Shown: positions 8,416 through 15,690, counted from the stretch's first letter. The stretch is DNA of 25,593 nucleotides from CADEED01 sp046733635 (GCA_046733635.1 JBKPPO010000068.1:1-25593), one strand, 5' to 3'. A program made the numbers and translations. The notes: generated by a model not told the origin, from the letters alone.

Positions 8416-9177
8416 TCAGAACGACTCGTCCGGCCGCAGGTATCGCCACTTGCCCACGGGCAGGCCGCCCAGCGGCACGTTACCGCTGCGCACGCGTTTC
8501 AATGCCGTCACGAAGAGTCCCACGGCCTCACACATGCGGCGGATCTGACGCTTGCGGCCCTGGCGAAGCACGAAGCGCAACTGGTGTTCGTTCTGCCACG
8601 AAACCTGCGCAGGTCTGAGCTTCACGCCATCCAGCGTGAGGCCGTGCCGCAGCAGTTTCATTCCGTGCTCCGAGAGCTCGCCCTCGACGCGCACGAGATA
8701 TTCCTTTTCCACCGAGGTGTTTTCGCCGATCAGTTGTTTGGCGATGCGGCCATCCTGCGTGAGCACCAGCAGCCCGGTGGAGTCGATGTCGAGACGGCCG
8801 GCAGGCACCAGCGACCGCAGGTGCGATGGCTGGAACTGAATGGGCGAGGGATCCGCCGTCCAGCGATTCTCCGGACGGATCAGCACGATCGCGGGCTCAT
8901 AGCCATCTTCGGCCTGCCCCGAGACGTAACCCACCGGTTTGTGCAGCAGGATCGTGACCTGCTCGCTCTGGTGTTCGCGCGCGGCCTCGTCGATCTCGAT
9001 GTGCGCCTGAGGCGACACGCGCGTGCCAAGCTGGTCGACGACGACGCCATCGACCTTGACCCAGCCGCTGGTGATCCAGCGCTCCGCCTCGCGGCGCGAG
9101 CACAGGCCGAGTTCGCCCATGCGTTTGGAGAGGCGTGGGTTTTCGGCGTTCTCAAGATTGTCGGGACGTCGGTCCAT
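8416..9177 (-). CDS. RsuA/RluF-family rRNA pseudouridine synthase
   Basis: This 253-residue protein has the standard two-domain layout. An N-terminal S4 RNA-binding domain reads RLSKRMGELGLCSRREAERW and then ITSGWVKVDG (~15-60). A catalytic domain carries LHKPVGYVSG and VPAGRLDIDSTGLLVLTQDG, where Asp130 in GRLD is the expected catalytic aspartate. The C-terminal KEYLVRVEGELSEHGMKLL and RQGRKRQIRRMCEAVG are also family hallmarks. It isomerises a uridine in rRNA to pseudouridine. The wording is closest to RluF (23S) but RsuA/RluB/RluE are not excluded. It diverges from dusA with only a short gap, pairing two RNA-modification genes. No good ribosome-binding site is seen before ATG 9177. Confidence 0.88.
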   Translation of the reverse strand: MDRRPDNLENAENPRLSKRMGELGLCSRREAERWITSGWVKVDGVVVDQLGTRVSPQAHIEIDEAAREHQSEQVTILLHKPVGYVSGQAEDGYEPAIVLIRPENRWTADPSPIQFQPSHLRSLVPAGRLDIDSTGLLVLTQDGRIAKQLIGENTSVEKEYLVRVEGELSEHGMKLLRHGLTLDGVKLRPAQVSWQNEHQLRFVLRQGRKRQIRRMCEAVGLFVTALKRVRSGNVPLGGLPVGKWRYLRPDESF

Positions 9178-9180
9178 AAC

Positions 9181-9208
9181 TTGACTGTACCGGCAATCGC
9201 GACAAGAT
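9181..9208 (+). promoter_or_regulatory. Candidate promoter for dusA, positioned for a leaderless start
   Basis: TTGACT (9181-9186), a 16-base spacer and CAAGAT (9203-9208) are followed by seven bases and then ATG 9216, so transcription would begin at the start codon. The -10 is poor, and the region lies in the very short gap to the divergent pseudouridine synthase. Confidence 0.35.
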
Positions 9209-9215
9209 GCGGCCG

Positions 9216-10253
9216 ATGAAGCAGATCGACCGGCGCGTGAGCGTGGCGCCCATGATGGACTGGACGGACCGGCATTGCCGGTACTTCCTGCGCGGGTTCT
9301 CCCCGGACACTCTTCTATATACGGAGATGATCACCACGGGAGCGGTGTTGCGCGGGGATCGCGAGCGACTGCTGGGGTATGACCCGGGCGAACATCCGGT
9401 GGCGCTGCAGCTCGGCGGCAGCGATCCCGCGGCACTGGCGGAGTCCGCGCGCATCGGCGCGGACATGGGGTACGACGAGATCAACCTCAACTGCGGCTGT
9501 CCCAGCGATCGCGTGCACTCGGGCGCGTTCGGCGCCTGTCTCATGCTGCGGCCCACGCTCGTGGCCGAGTGCGTGGCCGCGATGCGCGCGGTGGTGTCGG
9601 TGCCGGTGACCGTCAAGCTGCGGATCGGCGTCGTGAACGCGCAGGAGCCGATCGGTGAAGGCATGACGAAGCGCGAGTCGGCACGCACGGCGGCGGCACG
9701 GTTTGGGGATGCGGAGCGCGAGGAGCTGCAGCGCTTCGTCGATGGCATCGTCGCCGCCGGATGCGATGTGGTCATCGTGCATGCGCGCAAGGCCGTGCTC
9801 GGCGCCTGGTCGCCGCGCGACAATCGCGAGATCCCGCCGCTGCGTTACGACGTGGTGCGCGCGCTGGGCGAGCGCATCAGGCCGGTTCCGGTGATCCTCA
9901 ATGGCGGCCTGCGCACCCGGGAGCAGGTAGTTAGCGAGCTCGCGTGGGCGGATGGCGTGATGCTGGGTCGCGAGGCGTATCACCGGCCGATGTTGCTGGC
10001 GGAGCTCGCGGGCGCCCAACCTTCGCGCCTGGATCTGCTGGAGCGCATGACCGCATACGCGCGGCGCGAGATGGCGAAGGGCGAACGACTGAGCTGGATC
10101 GCGCGGCACATGCTCGGGCTCTATTCGGGCATGCCGGGCGCCAAGGAATTCCGGCGATTGCTGTCCGAAGGCGCGCGCCACGCCGTTGCGCCGCCGGAAC
10201 TGCTGCTCGAAGCGGGCCGCGCCGCCGAAAGGCTCGCGGCCGCCGCGGCCTGA
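9216..10253 (+). CDS. dusA: tRNA-dihydrouridine(20/20a) synthase DusA
   Basis: This 345-residue flavoenzyme reduces uridine in the tRNA D-loop with FMN and NADPH. The N-terminus RRVSVAPMMDWTDRHCRYFL is diagnostic of DusA. The active-site segment NLNCGCPSDRVHSGAFGACL contains the proton-donating Cys108 in GACLM. VHARKAVLGAWSPRDNREIP and ILNGGLRT (FMN phosphate site) also match. It is slightly longer than usual: an extra ~24 residues after VKLRIG (about residues 141-167: VVNAQEPIGEG...RFGDAERE) interrupt the normally short RIGxDxxDSYE region. ATG 9216 is chosen over 9207 because the shorter form starts like other DusA proteins and sits where a leaderless transcript would start; neither has a ribosome-binding site. 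The stop abuts the convergent cupin gene. Confidence 0.93.
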   Translation: MKQIDRRVSVAPMMDWTDRHCRYFLRGFSPDTLLYTEMITTGAVLRGDRERLLGYDPGEHPVALQLGGSDPAALAESARIGADMGYDEINLNCGCPSDRVHSGAFGACLMLRPTLVAECVAAMRAVVSVPVTVKLRIGVVNAQEPIGEGMTKRESARTAAARFGDAEREELQRFVDGIVAAGCDVVIVHARKAVLGAWSPRDNREIPPLRYDVVRALGERIRPVPVILNGGLRTREQVVSELAWADGVMLGREAYHRPMLLAELAGAQPSRLDLLERMTAYARREMAKGERLSWIARHMLGLYSGMPGAKEFRRLLSEGARHAVAPPELLLEAGRAAERLAAAAA

Positions 10254-10727
10254 CTACAGCAGGTCGACGTGAGGCGCGAGCGAGCCTTCGAAATGTTCGC
10301 GGTGTCCCGGCAGGGCGGAGACGAACTGGAAGTCCTCGAAGTCGAAGCCCGGTCCGACGTCACATCCCATCAACGACCAGGCGCCCGTGCTGCGGGCGGC
10401 TTGCCAATCGCCCGCACGCACGGCGCCCAGCGGTTCCTGGTCCGAACCGGGCGGACCCAATAACTTCCGGGTGAGTTGCCTGGCTGCAGGCTGGTAGACC
10501 AGCAGCTCGAGCGGAGCACCCGCGTGCAGGTGCCAGATCTCGTCCGAGGTCACGACGTGCCAGCGGCTCGACTGGCTGGCCTCCAGCAGATAGTAGATGG
10601 ACGTCAGCGCCGCGCGCGGGCCGCGCGGCGTCTGCAGGATCTCGTTCGAACGATGCACCTCCCGGTACCAGCCGCCTTCCGGGTGAGGCGAGAGATCCAG
10701 TCGGGCGATCAGCGCTGCTGCGTCCAT
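10254..10727 (-). CDS. Cupin-like DUF985 (Cupin_5) family protein
   Basis: This 157-residue single-domain protein has the conserved opening of the DUF985/Cupin_5 family, LDLSPHPEGGWYREVHRS (10-27). The beta-barrel core follows with RWHVVTSDEIWHLHAGAPLE and a late segment GCDVGPGFDFEDFQFVSAL. His and Glu residues in WHVVTSDEIWHLH could hold a metal. No reaction is firmly established for this family, so function is left open. ATG 10727 has GAGGA seven bases upstream. It begins 18 bases after the M28 peptidase stop on the same strand, so the two are probably one transcript. Its stop codon touches that of dusA. Confidence 0.85.
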   Translation of the reverse strand: MDAAALIARLDLSPHPEGGWYREVHRSNEILQTPRGPRAALTSIYYLLEASQSSRWHVVTSDEIWHLHAGAPLELLVYQPAARQLTRKLLGPPGSDQEPLGAVRAGDWQAARSTGAWSLMGCDVGPGFDFEDFQFVSALPGHREHFEGSLAPHVDLL

Positions 10728-10745
10728 GAGCGTTCCTCGAAGAGT

Positions 10746-12173
10746 TCAGCGGCGGTCGGGCTTGGGAGTGCCGACGCGTTCCCAGGTGCCGGGAAACTGC
10801 GCGCCGAGCCAGACCGCCACGGCATAGGCGGCCACCGACTGGCGAAGGGCTTTCGGATCCACCTGCGCCATCGTGTCGTTGGCCGTGTGGTGGATGTCGA
10901 AGTAGTAAGTCCCGTCGAGATCCGGCGAGAGCAGCGCCATGCCTTGTTTGGTGAGGCCGTCGAGGTCGGCGCCGCCGCGGGCCTCGTTGTTGCCTCTAAC
11001 CAGTTTGAGAGGGCCGAGCGCCCGGAAGATCTGATCCACGGCCGGCTGCTGCGCGGGATTCACGCGGCTCGAGAAGCGCCATACCGGGCCCGCGCCGAAG
11101 TCGGCCTCGAAACCCAGCACGTGCTTCGGCAGTTCGGCTTCGTGTGCGGCCATGTAGGCGATGGAGCCCGACTGCGCATACTCCTCGTTCGCGAACAGCA
11201 CCACGCGAATGGTGCGGCGAGGCTTGAGATCTAGCTTCCTGATGAGGTCTGCGACGCCCATGACGATGGCCACGCCCGCGCCGTTGTCCAGCGCGCCCAC
11301 GCCCGGGTCCCAGGAATCCAGGTGCGCGGCGAGGATGACGATCTCGTCGGCGCGATCGCTGCCGGGAATTTCGCCGATGACGTTCGCCGAGCGTGCCTGG
11401 GGCAGGTCGCGAGAGCTGCTCTTCATGCGCAGGCGCACCGGCTTGCCGCTGTCGAACTGGCGGGCGAGCGAATCCGCGTCGGGGTTCGAGATCGCGAGGG
11501 CGGGAATGCGCGGAGCATTCAATGAATACCGCGTGCCGCCCGTGTGCGGGAATCGCTGGTCGCTGGTGCTGATCGAACGAATTACGACGCCTGCGGCGCC
11601 GAGGGCGGCAGCGGCAGACGCGCCCGAAGAGCGCACGGCGACGGCCCTTCCGTAGCCCGATCCATCGCGGGTGCGTTCCATGCGATTGTTGAAGAAGACG
11701 ATGCGATCCTTCACTGCACCGGCAGGGAGCGCGGCGAGGGCGGCGAGATCCTTGACCATCACGGCCTCCGCCTCGATGCCTTCCGAACCCGTGCCGATGC
11801 TGCCGCCCAGCGCGAGCGTGGGCATGTTTTGCGGCCAGGGGGCGACTACCGCGAACGCCGCTTCTCCACGGACCCAGTTGGGCACGAAGGCATCGGCCGT
11901 GCGCACATTGGCGAATCCCAGCCGCTGCATTTCGCGAACACCCCAGGCTACGCCGGCTTTGTCCCCTGCCGAGCCGGAGAGTCGCGGACCCACTTCGGTG
12001 GTCAGCGATTCGACGAGTTTGTAAGCCGTTTCATCCGTCAAAGCCCGTTCGCGAAGCGCCCCGGCCGAGTCGAGATCGGCTCGCGAGTACGACTGGGGTT
12101 TGTCGGCGGCGCCGGCCGATGTGATCAGGGACAGCAGAATAAGCGGGAAAAAGCGGTGTTTGGTGTTGGTCAT
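10746..12173 (-). CDS. Secreted M28-family zinc metallopeptidase (aminopeptidase/carboxypeptidase type)
   Basis: This 475-residue exported protein has a signal peptide (TKHRFFPLILLSLITSAGA). A PA-type insert in the middle (KDRIVFFNNRM to GAAGVVIRSIS) splits the N-terminal region. The M28 catalytic domain carries the two-zinc ligands in order: His284 in HLDSWDPG, Asp296 in GALDNGAG, the Glu330-Glu331 pair in FANEEYAQSGS, Asp in FEADFG and a late His in DIHHTANDT. It should remove terminal amino acids from peptides in the periplasm or outside the cell. ATG 12173 gives a proper signal peptide; ATGs at 12188 and 12224 would place extra polar residues before it. It precedes the cupin gene and diverges from the cyclase-FHA gene. 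Confidence 0.9.
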   Translation of the reverse strand: MTNTKHRFFPLILLSLITSAGAADKPQSYSRADLDSAGALRERALTDETAYKLVESLTTEVGPRLSGSAGDKAGVAWGVREMQRLGFANVRTADAFVPNWVRGEAAFAVVAPWPQNMPTLALGGSIGTGSEGIEAEAVMVKDLAALAALPAGAVKDRIVFFNNRMERTRDGSGYGRAVAVRSSGASAAAALGAAGVVIRSISTSDQRFPHTGGTRYSLNAPRIPALAISNPDADSLARQFDSGKPVRLRMKSSSRDLPQARSANVIGEIPGSDRADEIVILAAHLDSWDPGVGALDNGAGVAIVMGVADLIRKLDLKPRRTIRVVLFANEEYAQSGSIAYMAAHEAELPKHVLGFEADFGAGPVWRFSSRVNPAQQPAVDQIFRALGPLKLVRGNNEARGGADLDGLTKQGMALLSPDLDGTYYFDIHHTANDTMAQVDPKALRQSVAAYAVAVWLGAQFPGTWERVGTPKPDRR

Positions 12174-12217
12174 GCGGAAGTCGGGCATGTGAAAAACGAG
12201 AGGGGTTCGGGAATGGG

Positions 12218-12245
12218 CTGTCATTCTAGGTCATATGTATATAAT
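12218..12245 (+). promoter_or_regulatory. Promoter of the cyclase-FHA gene
   Basis: A perfect -10 TATAAT (12240-12245) stands 16 bases after CTGTCA (12218-12223, four of six matches to TTGACA). The predicted transcript start near 12252 leaves a leader of about 20 bases before ATG 12272. Such an AT-rich spot is conspicuous in this GC-rich sequence. Confidence 0.65.
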
Positions 12246-12271
12246 CGCCCGCGTCCACCCTGCTGAGCTCT

Positions 12272-13177
12272 ATGGCCAAAGACGTTGAACTTGCCATCGT
12301 TTTCGCCGACGTAGTCGGTTCGACGCGGCTCTATGAAGAGCTCGGGGACCAGCGCGCACGCGAAGTCGTCGCCACCTGCATCGACATCATGCGGCAGGCT
12401 ACCGAAGAACATCACGGCACGGTCATCAAGACCATGGGCGATGAAGTCATGTCCACGTTCGCCGTGGCGAATGACGCGCTCAACGCTGCTGCGAAGATGC
12501 AGAAGTCGATCACCGGCAATCCCGAACTCACGGCTGAAGGTCATCACGTCGCCATCCGTATCGGGTGTCACGCGGGTCCTGTGGTCGTGGAGAACCGCGA
12601 CGTGTTCGGTTCCACCGTGCACACCGCGAATCGCATGACGAGCCAGGCGAAGGCTGGGCAGATCATCACGACGGAAGCCATGGTCGCGCTGCTCGCGCCG
12701 GACTGGCAATCGGCCGTGCGACAGATTGACGTCGCGACGCTCAAGGGGCAGGGCAACGAAGTCACGTTGTTCGAAGTGCTCTGGCAGACCGATGACATCA
12801 CGAGCATGTTGCCTTCGGTGTCGCTCACGGCGGCCGAAGGGCGGCGCGCCATGCGCCTGCGTCTCACGTTCGATGGCGGGGAAGTCATGCTCACGGAGCA
12901 GCGCCCGAACGTCGCCATCGGCCGTGCGGATGACAACGATCTCGTGATCCGCGGCAATCTCATCTCGCGGCTGCATGCGCGCATCGAGATCAACCGCAAC
13001 AAGTTCGTGCTCATCGATCAGAGCACCAACGGCACGTTCGTGCAGGCCGAAGGCGGCGAAGAACTGTTCGTGCGCCGTGACAGCGTGCAGATCAAAGGTG
13101 AGGGGCTCATCGGGCTCGGGCGAGTGCCAGAGCGTGATTCACCTCTGACCATCCGTTTCTACTGCGAAGAAGCGTAG
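12272..13177 (+). CDS. Class III adenylate cyclase domain fused to an FHA domain
   Basis: This 301-residue soluble protein has a class III cyclase domain at residues ~5-170. Metal-binding Asp13 is in VFADVVGSTRL and Asp57 in MGDEVMS. Base-recognising Lys53 and Asp110 together predict ATP rather than GTP, and transition-state Arg121 is present. The usual partner Asn, four residues before that Arg, is His117 (VHTANR). The C-terminal FHA domain (~195-300) keeps the phosphothreonine-binding signature: GR at 217-218, SRLH at 232-235 and NG at 253-254. It should therefore dock on a Thr-phosphorylated partner and make cAMP, linking kinase signalling to second messenger. No Ser/Thr kinase lies in the window. 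The start follows directly from the promoter; the ribosome-binding site is weak. Confidence 0.9.
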   Translation: MAKDVELAIVFADVVGSTRLYEELGDQRAREVVATCIDIMRQATEEHHGTVIKTMGDEVMSTFAVANDALNAAAKMQKSITGNPELTAEGHHVAIRIGCHAGPVVVENRDVFGSTVHTANRMTSQAKAGQIITTEAMVALLAPDWQSAVRQIDVATLKGQGNEVTLFEVLWQTDDITSMLPSVSLTAAEGRRAMRLRLTFDGGEVMLTEQRPNVAIGRADDNDLVIRGNLISRLHARIEINRNKFVLIDQSTNGTFVQAEGGEELFVRRDSVQIKGEGLIGLGRVPERDSPLTIRFYCEEA

Positions 13178-13234
13178 CTTCCGCCGCCACGTCCGAGGCG
13201 CGACTCGAAATCTCAGGCTATTCGGGCATCGATC

Positions 13235-13263
13235 AGGGACAGGCCTCGTCGAGACCTGTCCCT
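13235..13263. terminator. Bidirectional terminator between convergent cyclase and pckG genes
   Basis: A 13-base stem with one mismatch (AGGGACAGG.CTC against GAG.CCTGTCCCT) and a three-base loop lies between the two convergent stops. A short T-run (TTT 13263-13265) follows on the plus strand. Confidence 0.65.
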
Positions 13264-13283
13264 TTCGGCTGGACGCGAAATTC

Positions 13284-15056
13284 CTACAGGCGCTTCTCGA
13301 TCGCATCGAGTTCGGCAAACAGTTCCGCCGGCGCGCGATTTCCGAACTCCTTGAGGTATTCGCGCATGTCGGCGGTTTCCTTTCGCCACGCGCCGGGTTG
13401 CACGGCGAGCAGTTCCTGCATCGTGGCGGGGCTCACGTCGGCGCCTTCGAGGTTGAGATCTTCCGGCTTGGGTAGATAGCCGATGGCGGACTCGTCCGCA
13501 CCCACCGTGCCGGCGCAACGCTTGAGGATCCATTCCATGACACGCAGGTTGTCGCCGTATCCCGGCCAGAGGAAGTTGCCCTCCGCATCGCGGCGGAACC
13601 AGTTCACGTGGAAGAGCTTCGGTGGATGCTCGAGCTCGCGGCCGACGTCCAGCCAGTGCGTCCAGTAGTCGCCGAAGTTGTAGCCGGCGAAAGGTTTCAT
13701 GGCCATGGGATCGCGGCGGACCACGCCCACGGCGCCCGTGGCCGCAGCCGTGGTCTCCGACGCGACGGAGGCGCCCATCAGCACGCCGTGCTGCCAGTCG
13801 CGGGCTTCATATACCAGCGGCGCCACTTCGCGGCGCCGGCCGCCGAACACGATGGCCGAGATCGGCACGCCCATCGGATCTTCGCAGCGCGGTGAGTAGA
13901 TGGGGTTGTTGCGTGCGGATACGGTGAACCGCGAATTGGGATGCGCCGAGACCCCGCCGCCGTTCGCATCGAACCGTTTCCCCTGCCAATCCATGATCGG
14001 CGTGTTGAGCTTGCGGCCTTCCCACCAGGGCTCGTTGTCAGCCGTCAGCGCCACGTTGGTGAACAACGTGTCGCGATGAATCATGTCGAAGGCGTTGCGA
14101 TTGGTAGCGCGATTGGTCCCCGGCACGACGCCGAAGTAGCCGGCCTCGGGATTGATCGCATACAAGCGGCCATCGGGGCCCGGGTGTAGCCAGGCGATGT
14201 CATCGCCCACGGTCCAGATCTTCCAACCTGGCATGGAGTCCGGCGGGATCAGCATGGCGAGATTGGTCTTGCCACAGGCCGAGGGGAATGCCGCCGCGAT
14301 GTAGTGAGTCTCCCCCTGGGGGTTTTCCAGGCCGACGATCAGCATGTGCTCGGCGAGCCAGCCTTCGTCTCGCGCCTGCCAGCTCGCGATGCGCAGCGCG
14401 TGGCACTTCTTGCCGAGCAGCGCGTTTCCGCCATATCCCGAACCGTAGCTCTCGATGGAGAGCTCTTCGGGAAAATGCATGATGAATCGGCGATCGGGAT
14501 CGAGTTCGCCCGTGGAGTGCAGGCCCCTGACGAACTTGCCATCGCGCGCGATTCGTTCGAGGGCCGCACGGCCCATGCGGGTCATGATGGCCATGTTGAC
14601 CACCACGTAGGCGCTGTCGGTGATCTCAACGCCACATCTCGAGTAGGGCGAGTCGATGGGCCCCATGCAGTAGGGCACCACGTACAACGTGCGTCCCTTC
14701 ATGCAGCCCTGGAACAAGCCGCGCATCTTGGCGCGCGCTTCGTCCGGATCCATCCAGTTGTTGTTGGGTCCGGCGTCCTCCTTGTTCCTCGTGCAGATGA
14801 AGGTGAGGTGCTCGACTCGCGCCACATCGGAAGGGTGTGAATACGCGATGTGGCATCCCGGGAAGGTAGTTTGATTGAGCTGCTTGAGCTCTCCGGATTT
14901 TTCGAGCTGGCGTTTGAGTTGCGCGAGTTCAGCGGGCGAGCCGTCGCACCAGTGAACCCGGTCGGGGAGGGTGAGTTGCCGGATGGATTCGACCCATTCC
15001 GCCACGGCTGGCGATAGATCGGAGAGGGAAGAGAACGATGAGGGCGCTGTGGCCAT
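13284..15056 (-). CDS. pckG: Phosphoenolpyruvate carboxykinase (GTP)
   Basis: This 590-residue enzyme has the normal length for the GTP-dependent family. It converts oxaloacetate and GTP to PEP, CO2 and GDP for gluconeogenesis. Visible hallmarks are RSRCG-like SPYSRCGVEITDSAYVVVNM (substrate Arg loop), GKKCHALRIAS and AEHM (metal Lys and His), the P-loop AAFPSACGKTNLAM with reactive Cys261, the second metal site VGDDIAWL, and RNAFDMIHRDTLFTNVA. The C-terminal FNVGDYW-like NFGDYWTHWLDVG and NWFRRDAEGNFLWPGYGDN are also family-specific. ATG 15056 has GAGG six bases upstream. E. coli uses the unrelated ATP type, so the GTP type is a lineage hint. Upstream lie a -10 box and a dyad that may be an operator. 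Gluconeogenic flux would connect it to the adjacent storage-polymer locus only loosely. Confidence 0.96.
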   Translation of the reverse strand: MATAPSSFSSLSDLSPAVAEWVESIRQLTLPDRVHWCDGSPAELAQLKRQLEKSGELKQLNQTTFPGCHIAYSHPSDVARVEHLTFICTRNKEDAGPNNNWMDPDEARAKMRGLFQGCMKGRTLYVVPYCMGPIDSPYSRCGVEITDSAYVVVNMAIMTRMGRAALERIARDGKFVRGLHSTGELDPDRRFIMHFPEELSIESYGSGYGGNALLGKKCHALRIASWQARDEGWLAEHMLIVGLENPQGETHYIAAAFPSACGKTNLAMLIPPDSMPGWKIWTVGDDIAWLHPGPDGRLYAINPEAGYFGVVPGTNRATNRNAFDMIHRDTLFTNVALTADNEPWWEGRKLNTPIMDWQGKRFDANGGGVSAHPNSRFTVSARNNPIYSPRCEDPMGVPISAIVFGGRRREVAPLVYEARDWQHGVLMGASVASETTAAATGAVGVVRRDPMAMKPFAGYNFGDYWTHWLDVGRELEHPPKLFHVNWFRRDAEGNFLWPGYGDNLRVMEWILKRCAGTVGADESAIGYLPKPEDLNLEGADVSPATMQELLAVQPGAWRKETADMREYLKEFGNRAPAELFAELDAIEKRL

Positions 15057-15099
15057 TCGAGACCTCGAAATTGTCCGTCTTGTCCTGACGAGACAACGG

Positions 15100-15105
15100 A
15101 GTATA
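15100..15105 (-). promoter_or_regulatory. Candidate -10 box of pckG
   Basis: TATACT on the minus strand (15105 to 15100) would start transcription near 15093, giving a 37-base leader. The -35 position 17 bases upstream reads GCGGCG, which is very poor, so the promoter would need an activator. Confidence 0.4.
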
Positions 15106-15136
15106 GCTGCGATCCCCGGTGGCGCCGCTATCGGGT

Positions 15137-15150
15137 TGTTAGCGATAACA
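15137..15150. promoter_or_regulatory. Dyad TGTTA-N4-TAACA upstream of pckG, candidate operator
   Basis: A perfect five-base dyad, TGTTAGCGATAACA, is centred about 50 bases upstream of the predicted pckG transcript start. The spacing and half-site style resemble LacI/GalR-family operators, for example the E. coli GntR box. No regulator gene of this kind is in the window. Confidence 0.35.
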
Positions 15151-15195
15151 GGTCTACGAATCCGCCTAAAAATAGGAAACCATTCTTCACAAAGA

Positions 15196-15227
15196 GAACG
15201 CGCATGCCTATTGCGGCATGCGCGTTC
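15196..15227 (-). terminator. Terminator of the pha transcript
   Basis: A perfect 13-base inverted repeat (GAACGCGCATGCC / GGCATGCGCGTTC) with a six-base loop lies 33 bases past the phasin stop. On the minus strand it is followed by TCTTTGTG, a short T-rich tail. Confidence 0.65.
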
Positions 15228-15260
15228 ATGTCATCGGCGATGACTCGAGTCAGTGACGAG

Positions 15261-15614
15261 TCAGGCGGCTTTCCGCGCCGGACGCTTCCGGGTCGCGGAT
15301 TTTCGTGCGCGCGGTGCGGGCTTCTCGGTGCGAGCAAAGTTCGCGAACGCGGAGCGCGCGAGTTCGCCCAGATCCTTCCGGGCTGAGCTGGCGATGGCAG
15401 CGTTCTGTCTCACGAACCGTGTGCCGTGCTCGCGTGCGATCTTGCCGAGAGTCACGCCAGTGGCTCGGATCTCAACCAGCTTCTGATTCAAGTCCACGTC
15501 CTGAGCGACTCGAGCCGCCTTGGCCCGCGCGCGCCGTGCCACTGCTGTCGCAATCTCCGCCGCTTTCTGGGTAAAAATAGCAGCAGATTCAATCACTTCC
15601 TCTTGGAATTTCAT
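15261..15614 (-). CDS. Short phasin (PhaF/PhaI-like PHA granule-associated protein)
   Basis: This 117-residue protein is almost wholly helical. An amphipathic phasin-like region (MKFQEEVIESAAIFTQKAAE to about residue 95) has Ala/Val heptads suited to coating polyhydroxyalkanoate granules. A strongly basic tail (KPAPRARKSATRKRPARKAA) resembles a shortened histone-H1-like tail as in Pseudomonas PhaF, which ties granules to the nucleoid. ATG 15614 is preceded by AGAGGA at ideal distance, so the ORF's earlier ATG at 15641 is rejected; that one also lies inside the operator region. It sits 76 bases after phaZ, with its own promoter. Identification rests on composition, size and location rather than a strict motif, so a generic histone-like protein remains possible. 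Confidence 0.7.
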   Translation of the reverse strand: MKFQEEVIESAAIFTQKAAEIATAVARRARAKAARVAQDVDLNQKLVEIRATGVTLGKIAREHGTRFVRQNAAIASSARKDLGELARSAFANFARTEKPAPRARKSATRKRPARKAA

Positions 15615-15625
15615 AAGCTTTCCTC

Positions 15626-15657
15626 TGCTGCGAAGCAGCAATGATGCGTTGCATCAT
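15626..15657. promoter_or_regulatory. Twin palindromes over the phasin promoter, candidate PhaR operator
   Basis: Two perfect inverted repeats lie back to back: TGCTGC-GAA-GCAGCA (15626-15640) and ATGATGC-GTT-GCATCAT (15641-15657). The first contains CTGC-N3-GCAG, the form reported for the PHA-responsive repressor PhaR. The second overlaps the -10 box; the first lies in the early transcribed leader, directly before the ribosome-binding site. Confidence 0.55.
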
Positions 15658-15680
15658 ACGGCCGGAGGTATCGAAGTCAA
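15653..15680 (-). promoter_or_regulatory. Phasin promoter
   Basis: On the minus strand TTGACT (15680-15675), a 16-base spacer and TATGAT (15658-15653) form one of the best sigma70 matches in the window. The transcript would start near 15646, about 31 bases before the phasin ATG. Confidence 0.7.
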
Positions 15681-15690
15681 GCAGGGTGGC

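Noticed and set aside
13213..13533. Small minus-strand open frame overlapping the end of pckG
   Set aside because: It is out of frame inside pckG and the terminator region, is Arg-rich, and has no ribosome-binding site.
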